Positions 17,904 to 24,547 of a stretch of DNA of 64,000 bases are shown piece by piece. Made by a program: the position numbers and the translations under genes. Below the pieces are notes generated by a model, which worked only from the letters and a program-made list of their open reading frames with translations, made no database searches and had not been told where the DNA came from. The first letter of the stretch is position 1, and the number at the start of each line of letters is the position of its first letter. The stretch comes from Streptomyces sp. BV286 (lineage in GTDB: Bacteria; Actinomycetota; Actinomycetes; Streptomycetales; Streptomycetaceae). The stretch spans positions 24,233-88,232 of the forward strand of contig NZ_JAHRIB010000045.1 in NCBI RefSeq assembly GCF_019090165.1, written 5' to 3'.

Positions 17904-18119
17904 TCAGAGACCGGCGACCAGGCCGGTGACCGGGGCGGTGTTCAGGCCGGTCGCGCCCTCGACCGTGCCCACGGCGGTGTCGACCAGGCCGGAGACCGGG
18001 GCGATGCCGTCCACGACACCGGTGACGGTGCTGAGGGCGTTCAGGGCGAGGCCGCCGGAGACGTTGTCGAGCTCGGCGTCGGAGATCTCGACGGTCTGAA
18101 CCTGGGGGGTGGAGTTCAT
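17904..18119 (-). CDS. GG-leader precursor peptide, Cys-free, glycine-zipper core
   Basis: A 71-residue precursor. The leader (1-23) ends ISDAELDNVSGG, the double-glycine signal cut by C39 peptidases. The predicted 48-residue core starts LALNALSTV and is hydrophobic and acidic (Asp37, Asp47, Glu54). It has no Cys, Lys or Arg. Three GxxxG motifs lie at 34-38, 51-55 and 66-70, and APV-S/T-GLV occurs twice (40-46 and 62-68). Strong ribosome site GGAAGGGAA. It stands first in the NHLM transport operon, which contains no lanthionine, azole or radical-SAM enzyme. Likely an exported unmodified peptide whose helices pack by GxxxG contacts; antimicrobial or signalling use is inference. Confidence 0.8.
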   Translation of the reverse strand: MNSTPQVQTVEISDAELDNVSGGLALNALSTVTGVVDGIAPVSGLVDTAVGTVEGATGLNTAPVTGLVAGL

Positions 18120-18656
18120 GATGAACTTCCCTTCCTATTGATATTCACAAGGGGGGAGCGGCCCCCTCTGGGGACAGATGGTCGGCCGCGACCGCGAGCG
18201 CCGGGATCCCGGAACCGGAACCCGGAAACGAAAACCGAACGGCCCCCGCGGTGCAATGGATCAAAGCACGGTGCCGCGTCGCGCTTCCAATCAACGACGC
18301 GTGTGATCTGGGCATTTGAGGGGCGGATCCGTTCAAGCGTGCAGACCTGCGCACCGCTCGGTGGCGACTTCTTCACATGGCCCCGGGGTGGTTCACATTT
18401 CGGCGGTCGGCACTGCGATCCCGAATCGGGCACACCTCGCCAATGACACGGCACGCGGCGATCCCTGTGGGGATTCGCCGCGTGCCGTGACCCGGGTGCG
18501 TATTCGATGTGCAGATTTGCTGAAGCCAGGATTCCGCTCCGGTCGGCGAACGGGCTGTCACCGCGAAGTAGCAGAGGGCGAACCGATGGCCTCGGTTGCG
18601 GACGGGGTGGCCGTCCGGCTCCCTGAGGAGCAGTCAGCCCGGACCCCGGTGGCCCG
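18120..18656. other. Intergenic region upstream of GG-leader peptide gene
   Basis: No credible gene on either strand in 537 bp. It holds the precursor promoter region: the perfect 12-bp palindrome CCGGGATCCCGG (18201-18212), followed by repeated CCGGAA elements up to 18226, and a relatively AT-rich stretch at 18228-18320. The DJ-1 terminator hairpin lies at 18447-18489. I could not fix a -35/-10 pair with confidence. Confidence 0.5.
18447..18489 (-). terminator. Strong terminator after DJ-1 gene
   Basis: A 14-bp perfect stem (18447-18460 with 18476-18489) is extended inward by ATCCC/GGGAT past one bulged base. It lies 170 nt beyond the stop of the minus-strand DJ-1 gene and upstream of the peptide promoter, insulating the two. 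Confidence 0.6.
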
Positions 18657-19352
18657 TCAGCCGAGCTTCTTGAGGAGCTCGGCGGCGAGCGGCGCGGAGG
18701 AGGCGGGGTTCTGTCCGGTGACGAGGTTCCGGTCGACCACCACGTACGGGGCCCACGGCTCGCCCTCCTGGAAGTCCGCGCCGAGCTCCACCAGACGGTC
18801 CTGGAGCAGCCACTTGGCCTTGTCGGCCAGCCCGGCCTGGGTCTCCTCGGCGTTGGTGAACCCGGTCAGGCGGTAGCCGGCGAAGGCGTTGCCGCCGTCC
18901 TCCTTCGTGGCGGCGAGCAGCGCGGCGGGGGCGTGGCAGACGACACCGAGCGGCTTGCCGGACTCCAGGGCGCGGGTGAGGAGCCGTCCGGAGTCGGCGT
19001 TGACCGCGAGGTCCTCCATGGGGCCGTGGCCGCCGGGGTAGAAGACGGCCGCGTACTCGTCGAGGTCCACGTCCTCCATACGGACGGGACTGTGCAGCTC
19101 CTCGAACGAGGCGAGGCCGGCGGCGACCTTCGCCGCGCCTTCCTGGCCGCCGTTGACCTCGGCGGCCAGGCTGCCCTGGTCCACGGTCGGCACGACGCCG
19201 CCCGGGGTGGCCACGACGATCTCGTGGCCCGCGGCCTTGAACGCCTCGTACGGGGCGACGGCCTCCTCGGCCCAGAAGCCGGTCGGGTGCTTCGTGCCGT
19301 CCGCGAGGGTCCAGAAGTCGGCACCGGTCACTACGAAAAGAATCTTTGACAT
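18657..19352 (-). CDS. DJ-1/PfpI family protein (glutamine amidotransferase-like)
   Basis: A 231-residue cytoplasmic protein of the DJ-1/PfpI superfamily. It opens MSKILFVVTGADFWTLADG, carries FYPGGHGPMEDL, and has the nucleophile elbow GVVCHAPAALL, where the Cys is the reactive residue with the adjacent His. The Glu of the family triad lies in the FWAEEAVAPYEAF segment. Members act as glyoxalase III/chaperone-like or stress proteins. The size and the early FWAEE motif match the Hsp31/YajL-like group with a small cap. Inverted repeats at 19381-19422 lie upstream of its start. Confidence 0.88.
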   Translation of the reverse strand: MSKILFVVTGADFWTLADGTKHPTGFWAEEAVAPYEAFKAAGHEIVVATPGGVVPTVDQGSLAAEVNGGQEGAAKVAAGLASFEELHSPVRMEDVDLDEYAAVFYPGGHGPMEDLAVNADSGRLLTRALESGKPLGVVCHAPAALLAATKEDGGNAFAGYRLTGFTNAEETQAGLADKAKWLLQDRLVELGADFQEGEPWAPYVVVDRNLVTGQNPASSAPLAAELLKKLG

Positions 19353-19380
19353 GTCTCGAAGGTAGGCCGATGGGACACGG

Positions 19381-19422
19381 AGATCCAATAGGGGATCCAT
19401 CGGGGGGCATCGGATTTCCGAT
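19381..19422 (-). promoter_or_regulatory. Two inverted repeats upstream of DJ-1 gene
   Basis: GATCC-N6-GGATC (19381-19396) and CATCGGATTTCCGATG (19407-19422, 7-2-7) lie 29-70 bp upstream of the DJ-1 start. They are plausible operator half-site pairs for a HxlR- or MarR-like regulator; the regulator is not in the window. Confidence 0.45.
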
Positions 19423-19929
19423 GGCATCACGGGAATAAGCCCGAATGGCCCGGATGCGGCCACAGGGCCAGGTGGCCGTACTTCCGGTCGCTTTCGCCCT
19501 CCATAAACGCATTCCGGCCGAGTTCCGCGGCGGCCTCCTCGGCCGGGACGCCCACTCCGTGCCCGCGCGCCGGAACGTCGTGGGCCTTGGCGCCGTGGTC
19601 CTCGGCGCATACGGGCTTTCGTGCCGCAGGCGCCGCGATCACCGTCGCCCCTGCCTCGCCGTCATCGCGACCTGGCCGGTTCGCGTGCCCGGCGGTGAAG
19701 CCGTCCACGGGGTGTCCGGCCGCATCGGTGGTGGTCAGCGTCGTGCATGCCCCGGTCCCCGGCGCCGGGGACCGGACATCCCGCGTGACTGATTCATGCA
19801 TTCGCAAAGGAAGTTGGGAAACCGCGTTGAACGCCACACGTGCCGCTTGCGTACCTACAGCCATCCAGGCGCCCGCAGTCAGCTGCCGAACGGCGGCTCG
19901 GACCCCCCAGTCCCCAGGAGGTCAAGAAC
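19423..19929. other. Intergenic region before secreted protease
   Basis: No gene I can support in about 500 bp. Open frames exist on both strands (19445-19792 plus, 19427-19864 minus), but neither has a ribosome site, family resemblance or consistent third-position GC. It should contain the protease promoter; no convincing -35/-10 was found. Confidence 0.4.
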
Positions 19930-21315
19930 TTGAGTCACAAGCGGATACCGAAGCGCAAGGCCGTCATAGCCGCAGGAAGCGTGGTCGCGCTCGGCGCGGC
20001 GGCACTCATCCTGCCGAACGCGATGGCGTCCCAGACCGACGCGACGGAAGGTGCCGCCCCCAGAACGGTGAAGGCCGCGGACGCGTCTGACCTCGCAGCC
20101 CAGCTGGCCGAACTGCTCGGCGAGGACTACGCCGGTGGGTACTACGACGCCGGCAAGCAGCAGCTCATCATCAACGTCGTGGGCGACGACAACAACATCA
20201 TCCTGGGCGAGAAGGCGGGAGCCGTCGTCCGCCAGGTCGAGAACAGCACCGCCGAACTCACGGCGGCCTCGCAGACGCTGAAGACCAAGGCGACCGTCCC
20301 CGGCACCTCGTGGGCCGTAGATCCCCGGACGAACAAGATCCAGGTCACCGCCGACAGCACCGTCACGGGCGCAAAGTGGGACCAGGTCGAGTCGACCGTC
20401 CAGAGCCTCGGTTCGGGCATGGCGACCATCAAGAAGTCCGCCGGCACGTTCAAGACGTTCGTCGAGGGCGGCGACGCCATCTTCGGCGGCGGAGCCCGCT
20501 GCTCGCTCGGCTTCAACGTCACCGCCGACGACGGGGCCCCGGCCTTCCTGACCGCGGGCCACTGCGGTGTCGCGGCCGCCGAGTGGTCGGACTCCGAGGC
20601 CGGCGCCCCCATCGGCACGGTCGAGGCCGCCACCTTCCCCGGGGAGGGCGACTTCGCCCTCGTCAAGTACGACGACCCCGCGACCGTGGCGCCCAGCACG
20701 GTGAACACCGGTGAGCAGACCGTGGAGATCACGGAGGCCGCCGAGGCCGCGGTCGGCCAGACGGTCATCCGCATGGGCAGCACCACCGGTCTGAGCGACG
20801 GCGAGGTCACGGGCCTCAACGCCACCGTGAACTACCCGGAGGGCACGGTCACCGGCCTCATCCAGACCAACGTCTGTGCCGAGCCCGGTGACAGCGGCGG
20901 CTCCCTGTTCACCGCGGAAGGCAGTGCGATCGGCCTGACGTCCGGCGGCAGCGGCGACTGCCAGGTCGGCGGCGAGACCTTCTTCCAGCCCGTGACCACC
21001 GCGCTGGCCGCGGTCGGCGCGACGCTCGGTGCCGCCGGCGCCGGTGCTGGCGAAGAGGCCGGTGCCGGTGAGGAAGCCGGTGCGGGCGAGGAAGCGGGCG
21101 CGGGCGAAGAGGCCGGTGCCGGTGAAGAGGCCGGTGCGGGCGAGGAAGCGGGCGCGGGCCAGGAGGCCGGCGCCGGTGGCGACGCGGTCGGCGGCGAGGA
21201 GCAGGTCGGCGGCGTCGGTGACCAGGCCGGTGAGGTCGGCGACCAGAACGGTGAGGTCGGCGACCAGAACGGCGACGGCGTGGACGACGGCTCGGGCCTG
21301 ACCAACCGCCAGTGA
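19930..21315 (+). CDS. Secreted S1 (streptogrisin-like) serine protease with repetitive acidic tail
   Basis: A 461-residue preproprotease. TTG 19930 is the start because AGGAGGTC lies six bases upstream. Signal peptide about 1-34, propeptide to about 186, then a chymotrypsin-fold catalytic domain: Cys191-His211 (TAGHCG), Asp241 (GEGDFALVKYDD), Ser322 (EPGDSGGSLF), and likely disulfides 191-212 and 316-344. After about residue 370 comes an unusual tail: seven EEAGAG-type hexapeptides (375-416), then Gly/Asp-rich GDQNGEVGDQ repeats and a DxNxDGxxD loop (445-453) like calcium-binding repeats. The catalytic part is standard for Streptomyces; the tail may bind calcium or the cell surface (inference). 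Confidence 0.92.
   Translation: MSHKRIPKRKAVIAAGSVVALGAAALILPNAMASQTDATEGAAPRTVKAADASDLAAQLAELLGEDYAGGYYDAGKQQLIINVVGDDNNIILGEKAGAVVRQVENSTAELTAASQTLKTKATVPGTSWAVDPRTNKIQVTADSTVTGAKWDQVESTVQSLGSGMATIKKSAGTFKTFVEGGDAIFGGGARCSLGFNVTADDGAPAFLTAGHCGVAAAEWSDSEAGAPIGTVEAATFPGEGDFALVKYDDPATVAPSTVNTGEQTVEITEAAEAAVGQTVIRMGSTTGLSDGEVTGLNATVNYPEGTVTGLIQTNVCAEPGDSGGSLFTAEGSAIGLTSGGSGDCQVGGETFFQPVTTALAAVGATLGAAGAGAGEEAGAGEEAGAGEEAGAGEEAGAGEEAGAGEEAGAGQEAGAGGDAVGGEEQVGGVGDQAGEVGDQNGEVGDQNGDGVDDGSGLTNRQ
21052..21177 (+). repeat. 18-bp tandem repeats encoding EEAGAG
   Basis: Seven in-frame 18-bp units encode six EEAGAG and one QEAGAG. Groups of units are nearly identical at DNA level (GGTGCCGGTGAGGAAG and GCGGGCGCGGGCGAAG types alternate), which indicates recent expansion by duplication of two- or three-unit blocks. 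Copy number probably varies between strains. Confidence 0.85.
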
Positions 21316-21350
21316 TCTGAAGGTTCGTCAGTAACGGTGCCGTTCGCAGT

Positions 21351-21380
21351 GGCCCGGTCCTCCGGCGGGAGGACCGGGCC
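21351..21380. terminator. Bidirectional terminator
   Basis: A perfect 13-bp stem, 21351-21363 with 21368-21380, and loop GGCG lie between the convergent protease and phosphatase genes. Confidence 0.8.
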
Positions 21381-21434
21381 GCTTCGTGCGTACGGCTTCG
21401 TGCGGCCGGTCGCGAGGCGGCTCACCCAGCTCGT

Positions 21435-23582
21435 CTAGGGGACACGGGGAACCGCGCGGAGCAGCAGCAGGGCCACGTCGTCCACCCGCTGCTCCGCCGT
21501 ACCGCTGTGCCGCACGAGACTGTCGGCCACCTCGTCCAGCGGTCGGTCGCCCACTTCGCCGAGGCGCTCCGCGAGCCCGGCCAGCGCGTCCTCGATGTCG
21601 ACCCCGGGGGACTCGATCAGGCCGTCGGTGTAGAGGGCGAGCAGCGAACCGGGAGGCAGTGCCACCGCGGTGGTCGGATAGGTGGCGCCCGCGTCGATGC
21701 CGAGCAGCGGGCCGCCCGCCAGGTCGAGCACCCGTACCTTCCCGTCCGGCCTTCTCAGCAGCGGCGGCGGGTGCCCCGCGCGCGCCATCACCACCTGACC
21801 GCGCGCCGGGTCCAGACGCAGATAGACACAGCTCGCGAAAAGTTCGGTCCCCAGATCGATCAACAGCCGGTTGGTGCTGCGCATGACCTCCCCGGGCGGC
21901 TGGCCGACGGTCGTGTAGGCCCGCACGGCGGTACGGATCTGACCCATCAGACCCGCCGCGGTGACGTTGTGTCCCTGGACGTCCCCGATCACCGCAGCCG
22001 CCTCCCCGGCCGTCGGCACGAGGTCGTAGAAGTCCCCGCCGATCTCCATGCCCTGGGTGGCGGGCAGATAGCGGGCCGCCGCCTCGATGCCGGGCAGCGA
22101 CGGCAACGAGTGGGGCAGCAGCGCGGCCTGCAGACCGTGGGCCAGCTGATGCTTGGCGTCATAGAGACGGGCCCGCTCCAGCGCCTGCGCCACGAGCCCG
22201 CTCAGACTCGTCAGTACGGCACGCTCGTCGGCCGGGAAGGGATGCGGTTCGGCGTACGCGAGCACGCAGGTGCCCACCGGCCGCCCGGACGCGATGAGCG
22301 GCAGGTACGCCCAGGCCGCCATGCCGCTGGACGTGGTGTCCAGGTCCGGATACAGCCGCTCCAGCTCCTGGCGGGAGCCGAAGAAGGCCGCCACACCGCT
22401 CCGCAGGGCGTGCGTACCGGGTGTCTGCTCGGTCAGCGGCATTCCGTCGAACCGCTCCACCACCCGCGGATCCGGATACCCCCGGTGTCCGAGGACGTGC
22501 AGCCGGCCCGCCCCGGAGCCGAGCATCACCAGCCCCTGGCTGCCGACCGCGGGCGCGATCTCGTCGGCGACCAGCTGCACCACGTCCTGCACACCCACCG
22601 CCTCGGTGAGCGCCCCGGCCAGGCTCAGCACCTGGGAGATGGTGACGAGACGCGTGCCGGTGTCCCCGTGCTGGAAGGCCGCGCGGCCCTCCCGCGCCAC
22701 GGCCCGTGCCCGGGTGATGCGCAGGCTCAGCCCGTTCGTACTGGGGTGGAGGCGGAACGACAGCCAGTCCGAGGGCGGCCGCAGCGCCACGAACGACGTC
22801 ACCTGCTGACTGAGCAGCGCGGCACGGTAGCGGTCCTCGTAGACCGGGTCGTTCAGCCAGGGCACCGACGCCCACAGCTGGGTGCCGAGCAGGCCGCTGA
22901 CGGGCAGCCCCAGCATCTCGGCCGCCGCCGCGTTGGCGAAGGTGATCCGCCCCCGCAGATCCAGCGCGCAGAGCCCGTACGGCAGGCGGGCCACCATCCG
23001 CGCCGCCTCGACCGTGCCCAGCGTTCCCGCCACGCTCGCCATCGGTGCCGGGGCGAGCAGATCGGGCTCCGGCCGGACGGGGTGGCCCTTGTCCAGGGCC
23101 CGCTCCAGCCGGATCGCGAGCCGGTCGCAGGCGGCCGTGAGATGGTCCCGCTCCCAGGCGGACAGGTCCGCGGGATGCGCGCCCGGCCAGGTCACGAAGA
23201 CCGCTCCGTACGTGGCACGGGCGGTCGCCATCGGCAGGGCGGCCAGTGCGAACGGGTACGGCAGGACCACCGAGATCCGTGGATAGCGGCGGGCCATCTC
23301 CGCCTCGCCGCCCACCCACACGAGCCGCCGGTCACGCGCCGCCTCCGCCACCGGAATGGGGGCGCTCAGCCCCACCCGCTCCCAGGGGGCCGCGAACGCC
23401 CTGGGGAGCCCGGCCATCACCGCCATCTCCAGGACCTGTTCGCCGGGCGGCAGCAGGTACACGGCTCCCGAATGGGCGTGCACATCGTCCATGAGCGCGG
23501 CCAGCGTCAGCGAGAGCAACGGCCGGCCGACCGGCGCCGGGGCGGGCTGGGGCGCGTGCCCGGACGCCTGCCAGTCGGACAC
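21435..23582 (-). CDS. GAF-PAS-GAF-PP2C (SpoIIE-type) serine phosphatase
   Basis: A 715-residue cytoplasmic sensor phosphatase. In order: GAF-like domain (about 30-190), PAS domain (about 225-330, YGLCALDLRGRITFANAAAA), a second GAF (about 355-500) and a C-terminal PP2C/SpoIIE domain with metal-binding acids in GGDFYDLVP, VIGDVQGHN and RVDDVALLLL. Such enzymes dephosphorylate anti-anti-sigma (SpoIIAA/BldG-like) proteins and so free sigma factors. No kinase or antagonist gene is adjacent. The GTG start at 23582 follows AGGAGG by seven bases. It lies between the two peptide clusters, but no direct link is shown. Confidence 0.9.
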   Translation of the reverse strand: MSDWQASGHAPQPAPAPVGRPLLSLTLAALMDDVHAHSGAVYLLPPGEQVLEMAVMAGLPRAFAAPWERVGLSAPIPVAEAARDRRLVWVGGEAEMARRYPRISVVLPYPFALAALPMATARATYGAVFVTWPGAHPADLSAWERDHLTAACDRLAIRLERALDKGHPVRPEPDLLAPAPMASVAGTLGTVEAARMVARLPYGLCALDLRGRITFANAAAAEMLGLPVSGLLGTQLWASVPWLNDPVYEDRYRAALLSQQVTSFVALRPPSDWLSFRLHPSTNGLSLRITRARAVAREGRAAFQHGDTGTRLVTISQVLSLAGALTEAVGVQDVVQLVADEIAPAVGSQGLVMLGSGAGRLHVLGHRGYPDPRVVERFDGMPLTEQTPGTHALRSGVAAFFGSRQELERLYPDLDTTSSGMAAWAYLPLIASGRPVGTCVLAYAEPHPFPADERAVLTSLSGLVAQALERARLYDAKHQLAHGLQAALLPHSLPSLPGIEAAARYLPATQGMEIGGDFYDLVPTAGEAAAVIGDVQGHNVTAAGLMGQIRTAVRAYTTVGQPPGEVMRSTNRLLIDLGTELFASCVYLRLDPARGQVVMARAGHPPPLLRRPDGKVRVLDLAGGPLLGIDAGATYPTTAVALPPGSLLALYTDGLIESPGVDIEDALAGLAERLGEVGDRPLDEVADSLVRHSGTAEQRVDDVALLLLRAVPRVP

Positions 23583-23890
23583 GCCGACCACCTCCTGCCT
23601 CGGACACGCGAAGGAGTCCCTGGTCAAGGCTCTCTCGCGAGGGCGGTTCCCGCACGGCGAAGGCGGCCCGGCAGGCGTGCCGGCCGCCCTCGCACGAGGG
23701 CGCATCCGTGCCGGGAACCCCGTCCTCACCCCGGCGGGCGTTGTGCGGCGCGGCTTCCGCGCCCCGCCTGTGCGCTGCCGCGCGCCCCCTTGGCTGGTTC
23801 TTCACGCCCGGGAAAAGGGATAGGTGGGACGCGCCAGCCTGTGGGCACGCGCAGAAGGCACGCAGTCGGTGGGAGCGGACACAACGGAAT

Positions 23891-23929
23891 AGGCAGACGG
23901 AATGAGCAGACGGAATGGGCAGACGGAGG
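23891..23929 (+). repeat. Three 13-bp tandem repeats upstream of LuxR regulator
   Basis: Three direct units with core GCAGACGGA occupy 23891-23903, 23904-23916 and 23917-23929, just before the regulator's ribosome site. They lie in the 5' untranslated region or promoter of the regulator and could be a binding array or an mRNA element. Confidence 0.6.
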
Positions 23930-23944
23930 ACAGAAGGGGCGGAT

Positions 23945-24547
23945 GTGATCCGGGTGCTTCTGGTGCATGACGTGTGTCTGGTGAGGTCGGTCCTGGCGGA
24001 GTGGCTACGCCAGGAATCCGATCTGACGGTGTTCGAGGCTCCGTGGTGCGGTGCGCCCAGGAGCATTCGATCCTTACAGCCGGACATCTGCGCGGCCGAC
24101 CTCGAGCGGGCGGACGCGTACGGGGTGCCGCCGCTCGGCGACCTCTGCGGGCGGAACGGGAAGGACCCCCGCCTGCTGGTGCTGGCCACGGCACGAAAAC
24201 CGGGGCTCCTGCGACGCGCGTTCGACGCGGGGGCGCTCGGTTTCGTCGATCAGGAAGGCTCGCCCGAGCGGCTCGTCTCCGCGATCCGGAAGGTGGCCGC
24301 GGGCGAACGCTTCATCGACGACTCGCTCGGATTCGGCTTCCTCCAGGCCGCCAGGATGCCGCTGACCCGAAGGGAGCTGACGGTGCTCTCACTCGCCGCC
24401 GACGGGGCCTCCGTCGCGGAGATCGCCGGCAGTCTCCATCTGTCCAACGGGACCGTACGCAACTACATGGCGGCCATCACGAGGAAGACCGGGGCCCGCA
24501 ACCGCGTCGACGCCATCCGGATCTCCCAGGGCGAGGGATGGCTGTGA
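23945..24547 (+). CDS. NarL/LuxR response regulator of lanthipeptide cluster (RamR-like), TTA-containing
   Basis: A 200-residue orphan response regulator. The receiver domain begins IRVLLVHDVCLVRSVL; the phosphoacceptor-position Asp is kept (QPDICAADLE), but the usual paired acids near the N-terminus read HD instead of DD. The C-terminal LuxR HTH is LTRRELTVLSLAADGASVAE onward. GTG 23945 fits the receiver start and the AAGGGG site; ATG 23915 is an alternative. Leu at 24074-24076 is encoded by TTA, the only in-frame TTA I found in the window, so translation should need the bldA tRNA. By position and type it matches RamR/AmfR, activators of the SapB/AmfS operon. It converges on the exporter gene and overlaps it by 159 nt. 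Confidence 0.87.
   Translation: MIRVLLVHDVCLVRSVLAEWLRQESDLTVFEAPWCGAPRSIRSLQPDICAADLERADAYGVPPLGDLCGRNGKDPRLLVLATARKPGLLRRAFDAGALGFVDQEGSPERLVSAIRKVAAGERFIDDSLGFGFLQAARMPLTRRELTVLSLAADGASVAEIAGSLHLSNGTVRNYMAAITRKTGARNRVDAIRISQGEGWL

Noticed and set aside
18316..18876. Plus-strand open frame over the DJ-1 3' end
   Set aside because: It is antisense to conserved DJ-1 residues and has no start signal.
19427..19864. Possible small gene between DJ-1 and the protease
   Set aside because: No ribosome site, no family resemblance, and comparable open frames on the other strand.
19930..21315. Secreted protease as leader peptidase of the lanthipeptide
   Set aside because: Only proximity supports it; such proteases are common and unlinked to class III clusters.
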